From: Firmicutes bacterium CAG:194
Lineage (GTDB): Bacteria > Bacillota > Clostridia > Lachnospirales > Lachnospiraceae
NCBI GenBank assembly: GCA_000432915.1
Contig: HF995208.1
Span: 1-41,013, forward strand
Direction: 5' to 3'
DNA length: 41,013 nucleotides
Positions 31,976-39,201 of the stretch are shown here, piece by piece (the stretch's first letter is position 1; each line of letters begins with the position of its first letter). The notes under the pieces are model-generated. The model saw only the letters and a list, made by a program, of their open reading frames with translations, ran no database searches and had not been told where the DNA came from. Both the position numbers and the translations under genes were made by a program.

Positions 31976-33154
31976 TTAATGATGGAACAGGCGGATTCCT
32001 GTGAAGCACATTGCCATATTGTACTTGTTGCAAGTCTCGATGACATGGTCATCGCGGATAGAACCGCCCGGCTGTGCCACATATTTCACACCGCTCTTGT
32101 GTGCTCTTTCAATGTTATCTCCGAATGGGAAGAATGCATCGGAGCCAAGTGCCACATCTGTATTCTGATCCAGCCATGCTCTCTTTTCCTCACGGGTGAA
32201 TACAGGTGGTTTTTCCTTGAAGAACTTCTGCCATTCGCCTTCAGCCAGAACATCCATGTAATCTTCTCCGATATAGAGGTCGATCGTGTTATCACGGTCT
32301 GCTCTGCGGATATTATCTACAAACGGAAGGTTCATAACCTGTGGTGACTGACGCAGGAACCAGTTATCAGCCTTAGAGCCTGCCAGTCTTGTACAGTGGA
32401 TACGTGACTGCTGTCCTGCTCCGATACCGATTGCCTGTCCGCCTTTTGCGAAGCAGACTGAATTGGACTGTGTATATTTCAGTGTGATCAGTGCGATCGC
32501 AAGGTCGATCTTTGCAGATTCCGGAATTTCTTTGTTGTCTGTGACTACATTGGAAAGCAGCTCATCATCGATCTTGAGCTCATTTCTGCCCTGTTCAAAT
32601 GTAATACCAAATACCTGCTTGTGCTCGATCGGAGCCGGTACATAATCAGGATCGATCTGGATCACATTATAATTTCCGTTTTTCTTTGCCTTTAAGATCG
32701 CAAGTGCCTCGTCTGTATAGCCCGGTGCAATGACACCATCGGAAACTTCTCTTTTGATGATCCTTGCTGTGGATTCATCACAGACATCGGAAAGAGAAAT
32801 AAAATCACCGAAAGAAGACATTCTGTCTGCGCCTCTTGCTCTTGCATATGCACAAGCCAGCGGAGAAAGCTCGCCGAGATCATCTACCCAGTAGATCTTG
32901 CTCTCTACTTCACTCAGCGGAAGTCCGACAGCCGCACCTGCAGGCGATACGTGTTTAAAAGAAGTTGCAGCAGGAAGTCCTGTTGCTGCTTTCAGTTCCT
33001 TTACAAGCTGCCAGCCATTAAAAGCATCCAGGAAATTGATATAGCCAGGCTTACCGTTCAGTACTGTGACCGGCAGATCACTGCCATCTTCCATATAAAT
33101 GCGGGAAGGCTTCTGATTTGGGTTACAACCGTATTTCAGTTCTAATTCGTTCAT
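31976..33154 (-). CDS. Stand-alone AICAR formyltransferase (PurH C-terminal half)
   Basis: 392 residues corresponding to the AICARFT half of bifunctional PurH, without the N-terminal MGS-like IMP cyclohydrolase domain. Recognisable segments are LKYGCNPNQKPSRIY, ATSFKHVSPAGAAVGLPL (catalytic Lys/His region, about 65-80), and the C-terminal AFFPFGDNIERAHKSGVKYVAQPGGSIRDDHVI. It transfers a formyl group from 10-formyl-tetrahydrofolate to AICAR. It follows the IMP cyclohydrolase gene by 30 nt, so the last two steps of purine synthesis are carried by two separate proteins. Confidence 0.93.
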   Translation of the reverse strand: MNELELKYGCNPNQKPSRIYMEDGSDLPVTVLNGKPGYINFLDAFNGWQLVKELKAATGLPAATSFKHVSPAGAAVGLPLSEVESKIYWVDDLGELSPLACAYARARGADRMSSFGDFISLSDVCDESTARIIKREVSDGVIAPGYTDEALAILKAKKNGNYNVIQIDPDYVPAPIEHKQVFGITFEQGRNELKIDDELLSNVVTDNKEIPESAKIDLAIALITLKYTQSNSVCFAKGGQAIGIGAGQQSRIHCTRLAGSKADNWFLRQSPQVMNLPFVDNIRRADRDNTIDLYIGEDYMDVLAEGEWQKFFKEKPPVFTREEKRAWLDQNTDVALGSDAFFPFGDNIERAHKSGVKYVAQPGGSIRDDHVIETCNKYNMAMCFTGIRLFHH

Positions 33155-33184
33155 TTGTATTCTCCCTATTTGTTTGATTTTATT

Positions 33185-33898
33185 TTACTGGTTCTTATTT
33201 ACGATCTTAGAAGTATACTTACCTGTCTCGATCTCAATGTATCTGACAAATAAAGATACTTTATTATCTGCGTTTAAGCTATTCCACAGAAGCTCTGTGA
33301 ATGCATCCATATCATCCGGAATAGAGATCAGCTCCGGTTCTCCTTCAAAGCTCGGAAGCGGATTGCCATCGCCCATGTAAGTATGGATGAAACGTCCTTC
33401 GCCTGCTACCGGATTTTCATAGGCAAATGTGTAACGGTTGCAGGCTGCCGGATTGCCATTATTGCTCTTTAAAATAGACATTGCATAATTGAAGCCACCG
33501 TTTTCAAGATGCATGATACCTGAAATACGAGGTGTGTAGTTTGGTGCATCCGGTTCAAACTCTCTGGTGCGCAGTGCCTGTTCAAATGTCTGCTGCTTGT
33601 CCATCAGTTCATAGATCGTATCTGTCTGATCGCCGTTTGTCACGATCGTTTTATTGCCCAGCACCCGTACCGGTGCATAGATGATCAGACTCGGATCACT
33701 TAATTTACCCGGATCAAATGCCTGTGTGCGGATACCCTCTCCGTCCTCTACAAAGACACGGTTACGGCTGTTTTCACTTCTGCCCATGATAAAATATGCT
33801 GTTACCGCATACTTACCGTTTGCGCTCTTACCAATGATAATACCTCTGCCCGGATATGCATTTTGCTGCAACTGTTTTTCAATCGACTTCATCTGCAT
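33185..33898 (-). CDS. IMP cyclohydrolase, PurO-like
   Basis: 237 residues from the ATG at 33898, chosen because AGGAGGATTTATAGC lies directly upstream; longer frames pass through that site. Segments such as NAYPGRGIIIGKSANGKYAVTAYFIMGRSENSRNRVF and YTPRISGIMHLENGGFNYAMSILKS identify the archaeal-type (PurO) IMP cyclohydrolase fold, which is an Ntn-hydrolase-like protein unrelated to the MGS-like cyclase of PurH. It closes FAICAR to IMP. Operon partner of the formyltransferase downstream. An inverted repeat ATACAA/TTGTAT (33971-33984) lies in its upstream region and may be regulatory. Confidence 0.9.
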   Translation of the reverse strand: MQMKSIEKQLQQNAYPGRGIIIGKSANGKYAVTAYFIMGRSENSRNRVFVEDGEGIRTQAFDPGKLSDPSLIIYAPVRVLGNKTIVTNGDQTDTIYELMDKQQTFEQALRTREFEPDAPNYTPRISGIMHLENGGFNYAMSILKSNNGNPAACNRYTFAYENPVAGEGRFIHTYMGDGNPLPSFEGEPELISIPDDMDAFTELLWNSLNADNKVSLFVRYIEIETGKYTSKIVNKNQ

Positions 33899-34045
33899 GC
33901 TATAAATCCTCCTAAAATGATTGTAGTTTGATTTTCTATCGACCATACAAATCTACTATAGCATAGTTATATACAATTTTGTATCTTTTTTTATACCTAT
34001 ACGCCTTGGATATTCTCTGCTATAATTTGGAAAAGGAGAAAACAA

Positions 34046-35503
34046 ATGACAATTTTGATTTTTTGTATTTTAATGTTATTGCTATATCTGGATGCGGTCA
34101 AAAAGATCGACCTGCTGACCGGTCCGATGCGGTTTCTGTATTTTCTGATCGTACCGCATTTTCCATTTATTTTTTACTGCTGTCTGATCTCGGATCTTTC
34201 CTTGATTCCTTTGATATTCCTTGCCCTTGGGCTGGCAGCATTTCATCTGTATTCCACGATCCGAATGCATTTTGTGCCCTTCCGCAGGGATGAATCCGGC
34301 AATACACGGATCCGCATCGAATACGGTGGCATGCTTCTGTTAAAGGCTGGTATTCTCGGCATTTTTCTGCAGATCTTCCTGTATCTTATCCTATATCTGA
34401 CAAGCCAGTTCTTTCTACCGTCTTTGTTCGACAGGCTTGACTATGGCATCAGCTTTGCGACTGCGCTGTTCTTTACGTTTGATATTATTTACACATGCGT
34501 ATTTATCCTGTTGTTTCTGCTGAATGGTGGCATCCATGTGATCTGCACCTGCAGGCGGCTCGGCATTGTAAAGCGGGTTCTGATCTGTCTCAACCTCTGG
34601 ATTCCCGTGGTCAATCTGTTTCTTGCCCATGCTATGTGCAGGGCTGTCAAAGATGAATATGCCATTGCAGTCACCAGACGGCAAAACGCAGAGCTGCGTC
34701 CCTCTTCCAATGCCTGCAAGACAAAATATCCGCTTATCATGGTGCATGGTATCGGATTCCGCGATCTGAAATATTTTAATTACTGGGGCCGTATTCCGCG
34801 AATTTTGCAGATGAATGGCGCCTGCGTCTATTATGGACATCAGAAAGCCTGGGGAACCATAGAAGAAAATGCCGCTGCCATCGCACAGACGATTGACAAA
34901 GCACTGCAGGAGACCGGTGCAGATAAGGTCAATATCATTGCCCATTCAAAGGGAGGGCTGGACAGCCGTTATCTGATCAGCCACCTTGGTTACGCAGATA
35001 AGATCGCCAGCCTGACAACAATGTCAACGCCGCACCGCGGTTCCGAGCTGATCCCTTTTTTAAACAAACTGCCGGATGACATCTATCGATGGATCGCCGG
35101 TCTTCTGGATCGTTCTTCCGCTCAGCTTGGCGACGAACATCCGGACTGCTACCATTCCAGCAAACAGCTTGATCCTGCATTCTGTAGCCAGTTTAATGAG
35201 ACAACACCTGACAGCCCGCAGGTCTATTATCAAAGCTATGCTTCTGTCATGAAAAACTGCTTCAGTGACGCGCTTTTGTCAGTGCCTTACTTCTTTATGA
35301 AGCTGCTTTCCCACGAGCCAAACGATGGTCTTGTGACAGAAAGTTCTGCCAAATGGGGACAGTTTCAGGGGACGCTGCAAAGCAGAAAGCGCGGCATTTC
35401 GCATGGCGATATGATTGATCTGAAAAGAGAAGATATCAAAGGATTTGATGTGTTAGAATGTTACATACAGCTTGTGGAAAACTTGAAGGAGGAGGGTTTT
35501 TAA
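34046..35503 (+). CDS. Membrane-anchored alpha/beta hydrolase (triacylglycerol-lipase-like)
   Basis: 485 residues. The N-terminal 220 residues hold about five hydrophobic segments; the C-terminal half is a lipase-type alpha/beta hydrolase beginning YPLIMVHGIGFRD (oxyanion region). The nucleophile elbow is IAHSKGGLDSR (GxSxG with Ala at the first position), followed by TTMSTPHRGSEL. NDGLV and ISHGDM are good candidates for the acid and His of the triad. It probably cleaves ester bonds of membrane-associated lipids. The AAAAGGAG ribosome binding site supports this start. Divergent from the purine operon. Confidence 0.85.
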   Translation: MTILIFCILMLLLYLDAVKKIDLLTGPMRFLYFLIVPHFPFIFYCCLISDLSLIPLIFLALGLAAFHLYSTIRMHFVPFRRDESGNTRIRIEYGGMLLLKAGILGIFLQIFLYLILYLTSQFFLPSLFDRLDYGISFATALFFTFDIIYTCVFILLFLLNGGIHVICTCRRLGIVKRVLICLNLWIPVVNLFLAHAMCRAVKDEYAIAVTRRQNAELRPSSNACKTKYPLIMVHGIGFRDLKYFNYWGRIPRILQMNGACVYYGHQKAWGTIEENAAAIAQTIDKALQETGADKVNIIAHSKGGLDSRYLISHLGYADKIASLTTMSTPHRGSELIPFLNKLPDDIYRWIAGLLDRSSAQLGDEHPDCYHSSKQLDPAFCSQFNETTPDSPQVYYQSYASVMKNCFSDALLSVPYFFMKLLSHEPNDGLVTESSAKWGQFQGTLQSRKRGISHGDMIDLKREDIKGFDVLECYIQLVENLKEEGF

Positions 35504-35512
35504 CCCTCCTCC
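35488..35512 (+). terminator. 9-bp GC-rich hairpin with the lipase stop codon in its loop
   Basis: GGAGGAGGG (35488-35496) pairs with CCCTCCTCC (35504-35512); the 7-nt loop TTTTTAA includes the TAA stop. There is no T-run after it, so it may protect the mRNA end rather than terminate cleanly. Confidence 0.6.
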
Positions 35513-35527
35513 ATGTCGAAAGTCCCA

Positions 35528-35556
35528 TTGACATTTTTATACATATCTACTATTAT
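35528..35556 (+). promoter_or_regulatory. Toxin mRNA promoter
   Basis: TTGACA (35528-35533), 17-nt spacer, TATTAT (35551-35556). Transcription from about 35563 gives a leader of roughly 155 nt before the toxin start, in keeping with type I toxins. A weaker second promoter (TTTACC, 16 nt, TAATAT at 35626-35653) is possible. Confidence 0.65.
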
Positions 35557-35718
35557 TGTCACATCATATCGTCAATAAGCGTTATTCTAATTCAACTCTG
35601 TAACAATTATTTTTCTTAATCGCTATTTACCCACCTTGACAATCTCATAATATGCTTACCCAGGGAACCGAAGGGGCGATGCGCAGTTACCGGATACTAA
35701 TGAAGGGAGCTGGTGCCA

Positions 35719-35805
35719 ATGGTTACATATGCAGATTTATTCACGTTTGTAATTATGCTTTGCGCTGTTATTACTCTTGTTACTGTCACACAACGCAAAA
35801 AGTAA
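35719..35805 (+). CDS. 28-aa holin-like type I toxin
   Basis: Peptide beginning MVTYADLF and ending TVTQRKK: one hydrophobic membrane helix (about residues 6-23) with a basic C-terminus, matching the putative holin-like toxin family (Hol_Tox; TxpA/BsrG-type toxins). An AAGGGAG site lies about 9 nt upstream. Overproduction of such peptides damages the membrane. The last codons lie inside the left arm of a 13-bp terminator, and a convergent antisense RNA with a perfect promoter overlaps the mRNA 3' end, which is the classical type I toxin-antitoxin arrangement. Confidence 0.85.
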   Translation: MVTYADLFTFVIMLCAVITLVTVTQRKK

Positions 35806-35840
35806 CGCCCTCGTCCTGATAAGATAAGGCGTTACTTTTT
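35797..35840. terminator. Shared bidirectional terminator of toxin mRNA and antitoxin RNA
   Basis: AAAAAGTAACGCC (35797-35809) and its complement (35828-35840) around an 18-nt loop; T5 on either exit. The toxin stop codon is in the stem. Confidence 0.9.
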
Positions 35841-35894
35841 GTAGCAAACTATTTTACCGGCAGCTAGGTGCATCTAGCTTTCGGTTCTCTTGTT
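35797..35894 (-). ncRNA. Antisense RNA antitoxin (RatA-like)
   Basis: About 98 nt, from about 35894 (7 nt after a perfect -10) to the shared terminator. It overlaps the 3' end of the toxin mRNA over about 45 nt, including the final codons. A 5' hairpin ACCG+AGCTAG pairing with CTAGCT+CGGT is present. By analogy with RatA/TxpA it would pair with the toxin mRNA 3' end and trigger degradation; this is inferred, not shown. Confidence 0.75.
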
Positions 35895-35900
35895 AAGCGT

Positions 35901-35929
35901 ATTATAGATTAGATATCGGACATTGTCAA
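35901..35929 (-). promoter_or_regulatory. Perfect consensus promoter of the antitoxin RNA
   Basis: Minus strand TTGACA (35924-35929), 17-nt spacer, TATAAT (35901-35906). Stronger than the toxin promoter, as expected for a labile antitoxin RNA. Confidence 0.85.
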
Positions 35930-36000
35930 GCACCTACTGCTGTGTAGCCGCTATATATTTTGTCAATAGTTTTGCGACAAGTTTTTTTTGAAATTTTTTT

Positions 36001-37044
36001 CTAAGCCAGTTTTTTTATTTCCTCTTCAAAGAGTTGTGCGGATGTCTTAAAACCGAAAATTCCCCTTGGATAGTTGTTTATCCAGTTTTCTATATATTCA
36101 ATGTCCCGGTCCTGCTTCTCGTCAAAATCTTCCCCCTTTGGTATGTGTCGGCGGATAAGGCGGTTATTATTTTCATTGCTACCCCTCTCCCAACTGCTAT
36201 ATGGGTGGCAGTAAAAAGCAAAGGTTCGCTTTTCTCCCTCATGTAATACAGACCGTTCTAACCCCTCATAGTCTGAAAACTCCACGCCATTATCTACGGT
36301 AATGCTTCTAAATACCTTTGTGAACATATCGCCCCATTTCCTTTCTAATCGGTCAATGGCTTCTACTACACTGGCCGCCTTTTGGTCCGGCAACTTCACT
36401 ATTATTTCATCTCTTGTTTTCCTCTCCGTAAGCACAAGCATACATGACTTTGTTACCCCCTGCTTGCCCTTTACCGTGTCCATTTCCCAGTGGCCAAAAA
36501 TTTCCCGGTCCTTTACTTCGTCCGGGCGGTTCTCTATGCTTTCCCCTGCGGACGCTCTCTTTTGCACCTTAACCTTTTTATTGTGCTTTTTTCTTTTTCC
36601 CTTTACTGGCAAATCTTTGTTTGTGAGTTTGAGGAAAATGCCCTTATCAATGTATCGGTATAATGTTCTTACGCTTATAGAGGTAGTAAACTCTATACCG
36701 CTTTCTGCTGCCGCCGCCAATGCCGCTTCCGGGCTATATTTATCTTCTATTATTTTTCCCTCTATATACTCTGCAAGTGTGCGGTCATTTCCTATTTTTA
36801 TATTCCGCCCTTTTCCCTGGGCGTTCCAATCATGGTTCTTTTGTCCCAAATCGCTGCTATACCTTGTTTCCTCGGTGTAGTCACTATTTCTGTGGGTATA
36901 TTCTCCCCTCTTCATTTCCCTATAAATAGTGCTTCTGTGAACGTGCAAATATTCCGCAACCTCTACTACTTTATGGCCGGAATTTAACATAGTTTCCATT
37001 TTGATTCTATCGTTTTGGCTCAAATGTTTAAATAATTTTCCCAT
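36001..37044 (-). CDS. IS30-family transposase
   Basis: 347 residues from the ATG at 37044 (AGAGAGG site); longer versions pass through it. N-terminal helix-turn-helix (HLSQNDRIKMETMLNSG, then VVEVAEYLHVHRSTIYREMK) and a DDE catalytic core: Asp in HWEMDTVKG, Asp in ITVDNGVEF, and Glu in SSWERGSNEN. Complete and probably active. No clear matching terminal inverted repeats or target duplication could be recognised on either side. It lies at the border between the chromosomal genes and the prophage-like segment. Confidence 0.93.
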   Translation of the reverse strand: MGKLFKHLSQNDRIKMETMLNSGHKVVEVAEYLHVHRSTIYREMKRGEYTHRNSDYTEETRYSSDLGQKNHDWNAQGKGRNIKIGNDRTLAEYIEGKIIEDKYSPEAALAAAAESGIEFTTSISVRTLYRYIDKGIFLKLTNKDLPVKGKRKKHNKKVKVQKRASAGESIENRPDEVKDREIFGHWEMDTVKGKQGVTKSCMLVLTERKTRDEIIVKLPDQKAASVVEAIDRLERKWGDMFTKVFRSITVDNGVEFSDYEGLERSVLHEGEKRTFAFYCHPYSSWERGSNENNNRLIRRHIPKGEDFDEKQDRDIEYIENWINNYPRGIFGFKTSAQLFEEEIKKLA

Positions 37045-37444
37045 GAAATTACCTCTCTTGTGATAAAACGGGCACGAAAAAGTCCGTGCCGTTGTTTTAT
37101 CGCTTCCCGGCAAGTAATTCCTATGGTAATCGTAATTCATATTGTGCCCGGTGCGTTATACTTTTTCTATTTACAATGATGTGGACATTGTGGGGTCCAG
37201 GCTCCCGACTTTTATTTTGATTAGGACGATTGCCCACCGCCCAGGCGTGCCGTCTGTTTGCCTGTCCTGCTACACGCCGCCCGGTTCACATTAAACCCTG
37301 GCAGAAACTTGTCAGCCAACACCACAATGCCCACCATTGCAACCCGTCAACTGTTTGTAGGGGCTTCGGACCCTCACGCCGCCCATGGTCGGCGTGGCCG
37401 TTTTAATTGCCGGGCGGCTCTTTCTGCCGCCCTGGCAGTTATTC
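37045..37444. other. Gene-free stretch between IS30 transposase and the small mobile-element operon
   Basis: No convincing coding frame. It holds an imperfect hairpin in the transposase leader (AAAAC+GGCACG with CGTGCC+GTTTT, about 37063-37099), an ACGCCG/CGGCGT hairpin near 37376-37395, and a GGGCGGC/GCCGCCC hairpin (37412-37432) that probably terminates the operon ending at 37445. Base composition turns noticeably more GC-rich from about 37190, which may mark the end of the insertion or of the prophage. Confidence 0.5.
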
Positions 37445-37639
37445 TTATGCACAACGGGCCTGCTCCACCCATGCTTGTGCTTCCTCTGTGCTTCCAAACC
37501 AATCATTATAAATATCTTTCCGGCTTGTGCTTGTGTATGTGTTTTCCGGGCACGTTTCCGCTTCTTTGCTTGCCGTAATAGCGGCCACCACTCTTCCCCT
37601 ATCATCAAATGAAGATGTTACGCAATACCATGTTTTCAT
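37445..37639 (-). CDS. Small hypothetical protein (64 aa), mobile-element type
   Basis: 64 residues from the ATG at 37639 (GGAAAGGATAAG upstream; longer frames overlap the preceding gene). Begins MKTWYCVTSSFDDRGRVVAA and ends with STEEAQAWVEQARCA. The length and look are of small accessory proteins on Clostridia phages and conjugative elements. It starts 4 nt after the stop of the ribbon-helix-helix gene, as the third gene of that operon. Function unknown. Confidence 0.65.
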   Translation of the reverse strand: MKTWYCVTSSFDDRGRVVAAITASKEAETCPENTYTSTSRKDIYNDWFGSTEEAQAWVEQARCA

Positions 37640-37643
37640 ATTC

Positions 37644-37865
37644 TTATCCTTTCCGGTCGGCTTCACTATCTCCGTCCCTTTCCATTCTTTCGTCAATGGC
37701 CTTGGCAATAAACTCATTTACGCTTTGTCCTGCTGCCGTTGCCGCCGCTTTTATTACTGCTTTTCTGCCTTTTGGCACTTTTATTTCTATGCGGTCATAA
37801 TTCCGTTTGTTAAATTCGTTTTGGTATGCAATTTGATTAAATTCTCCGGTTTTAGTTCTTGGCAT
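37644..37865 (-). CDS. Ribbon-helix-helix (Arc-like) DNA-binding protein
   Basis: 73 residues. The segment YDRIEIKVPKGRKAVIKAAATAAGQSVNEFIAKAIDERM is split here as YDRIEIKVPKGRK then AAAGQSVNEFI, the beta-strand and two helices of an RHH protein, similar to antitoxin or plasmid copy/partition regulators. AGAGAGGTTGG precedes the start. Middle gene of a three-gene minus-strand operon; it could repress the operon at the ATATGTC-type half-sites overlapping its promoter. No toxin-like partner is obvious. Confidence 0.8.
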   Translation of the reverse strand: MPRTKTGEFNQIAYQNEFNKRNYDRIEIKVPKGRKAVIKAAATAAGQSVNEFIAKAIDERMERDGDSEADRKG

Positions 37866-37987
37866 TTTCCAACCTCTCTTCCTATTTCGGCAAATTCCCT
37901 CTTCCTTTCTCTTGCCAAATGATTTATAATAATTTTACAGTTTGGGCGGCTTTGGCAAGTCCACCGCCCTTTCTGTACCCCTAAAGC

Positions 37988-38134
37988 CTATTCGTTAGGC
38001 TTTTCTTTTTTTGCCATGTCTCTGACTTCCTGCACCGCCTTGGCAACCTCTTCCATGTTCTTGCAATTACTAAATTTATCGGCTACCAGGTTAAGGATTA
38101 CTTCCATTTGTTTGTCTGTCATGTTCTCGCTCAT
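37988..38134 (-). CDS. Small hypothetical protein (48 aa)
   Basis: 48 residues beginning MSENMTDKQMEVILNLVADK, predicted mainly helical and acidic/basic mixed, ending AKKEKPNE. AAAGGAGATAAC is an excellent ribosome binding site. First gene after a perfect consensus promoter and upstream of the ribbon-helix-helix gene. Its stop codon lies in a hairpin (AAAGCCTA-TTCG-TTAGGCTTT, 37984-38002). Resembles small phage or conjugative-element proteins; function unknown. Confidence 0.75.
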   Translation of the reverse strand: MSENMTDKQMEVILNLVADKFSNCKNMEEVAKAVQEVRDMAKKEKPNE

Positions 38135-38192
38135 GTTATCTCCTTTCTATGCTTGCCCATGTATTCGTTAAGTATCTCTCTTAACTGTCTTT

Positions 38193-38221
38193 ATTATATA
38201 ACATATGTCGGCATATGTCAA
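38193..38221 (-). promoter_or_regulatory. Perfect consensus promoter with embedded operator half-sites
   Basis: Minus strand TTGACA (38216-38221), 17-nt spacer, TATAAT (38193-38198). ATATGTC/GACATAT half-sites occur three times across 38201-38238, two of them overlapping the spacer and the -35 box. Such short, spaced half-sites are typical of ribbon-helix-helix repressors like the one encoded in this operon. Confidence 0.8.
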
Positions 38222-38257
38222 TACATATTACGACATATTTTTATTTTTTATAAAAAT

Positions 38258-38295
38258 CCCTCAATGTGTGGCTGCTTTACGCTTCACATTGAGGG
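38258..38295. terminator. Terminator of the PH-domain gene (bidirectional)
   Basis: CCCTCAATGTG (38258-38268) pairs with CACATTGAGGG (38285-38295); T-runs follow on both exits. It lies 6 nt beyond the stop of the PH-domain gene. Confidence 0.88.
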
Positions 38296-38301
38296 TTGTT
38301 T

Positions 38302-38712
38302 TTATCTTCTGCTTTCTATTATGAAAATAATTTCGTTGACTTTTGCCTGGTTTGCTTCATTGCTTACGCACCTTACCACTCTGTCTTTTCCGTCCGCCGT
38401 GGTAATGGTTACGCCAATATAATTTCCCATTTTCTTTTCAAATCCCGTATTTTGGGATATGGCAACGATTTTGTCATACATGAGCGTTTCCGTTTTTGAT
38501 TGGCTCCCGTCCTGCTCAAAATATAGGCACCTTTTCTCTGTTACTGCCAAAACTGCCGTTGAAAAAACCAACTTTTCCGCCTGTCCTTTTCCTTGAATAC
38601 AATAATCAATCTTTTCCCCAGGCAGTAATGTTTTTCCAAATACATTTTGAGCCATTACCTCTTCAATCGGTTTTTGTTCTTTCGCTTCTTTTTTCTTTCC
38701 GAAAAGTCCCAT
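38302..38712 (-). CDS. PH-domain (YokE-like) protein
   Basis: 136 residues from the ATG at 38712 (AAAGGAGATTGG). N-terminus MGLFGKKKEAKEQKP is basic, then a bacterial PH fold: LLPGEKIDYCIQGKG, STAVLAVTEKRCLYFEQDG, MYDKIVAISQNTGFEKKMGNY and VTITTADGKDRVVRCVS. Such proteins are frequent in prophages and mobile elements without known biochemical role. Divergent from an XRE regulator; the shared region holds two 16-bp palindromes, so it is very likely repressed by that regulator. Confidence 0.8.
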   Translation of the reverse strand: MGLFGKKKEAKEQKPIEEVMAQNVFGKTLLPGEKIDYCIQGKGQAEKLVFSTAVLAVTEKRCLYFEQDGSQSKTETLMYDKIVAISQNTGFEKKMGNYIGVTITTADGKDRVVRCVSNEANQAKVNEIIFIIESRR

Positions 38713-38768
38713 TTTCCAATCTCCTTTTGTTGGTTTTATACTGTGCCCCCATTGTGTAATCCAATAGT

Positions 38769-38838
38769 GGACTGGTATTAGTCCCATTATAACACGCACT
38801 TCCCCGTAAAATAAAGAAAAAAGGACTAATATTAGTCC
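38769..38838. promoter_or_regulatory. Twin 16-bp operators between PH-domain and XRE genes
   Basis: GGACTGGTATTAGTCC (38769-38784) and the perfect palindrome GGACTAATATTAGTCC (38823-38838). The first abuts a minus-strand TATAAT (38786-38791) for the PH-domain gene; the second lies 15 nt before the XRE start. This is a typical divergent, cooperative repressor arrangement. Confidence 0.8.
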
Positions 38839-38852
38839 AGAAAGGGGCCGCA

Positions 38853-39098
38853 ATGTTACAAGTCAAAATAAAAGACGATACCGGAAATACCATAGGCCAA
38901 AATATAAGAAGAGTAAGGAAATCACGCAATATAGGGCAAACTGCTCTTGTCCGTGATTTACAACTACTCGACATAGACATGACCCGTGAAGCGTTGGTAA
39001 AAATCGAAAGGGGAATACAACATATACAGTTAAGCCAGTTAAAAGGTATTCGTGATGTTCTCCAAACAACTTATGACGAATTACTGGAAATGCATTAG
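38853..39098 (+). CDS. XRE-family helix-turn-helix regulator
   Basis: 81 residues: GQNIRRVRKSRNIGQTALVRDLQ..., MTREALVKIERG and LSQLKGIRDVL fit the Cro/C1-type HTH (about residues 13-75). It is almost only the DNA-binding domain. AAAGGGG precedes the start. Two 16-bp palindromes upstream are the likely binding sites, giving autoregulation and control of the PH-domain gene. The only plus-strand gene in the prophage-like segment. Confidence 0.9.
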   Translation: MLQVKIKDDTGNTIGQNIRRVRKSRNIGQTALVRDLQLLDIDMTREALVKIERGIQHIQLSQLKGIRDVLQTTYDELLEMH

Positions 39099-39102
39099 GC
39101 AA

Positions 39103-39133
39103 AAAGGACACGCCTTTTATTGACGTGTCCTTT
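39103..39133. terminator. Bidirectional terminator between XRE and endolysin genes
   Basis: AAAGGACACG and its complement CGTGTCCTTT around an 11-nt loop, with A/T flanks on both sides, in the convergent gap. Confidence 0.85.
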
Positions 39134-39201
39134 CTCCGTGACATATTAAATTCCTTGCACGTCCCTGGCGGACGTATTCCAAAAGGCGGTATTGATAGTT
39201 A

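Noticed and set aside
35940..37200. Terminal inverted repeats and target duplication of the IS30 element
   Set aside because: No matching pair of ends could be found on the two sides of the transposase, so insertion boundaries are not claimed.
37312..37608. 98-codon minus-strand basic frame
   Set aside because: It overlaps the better-supported 64-aa gene in another frame and has no ribosome binding site.
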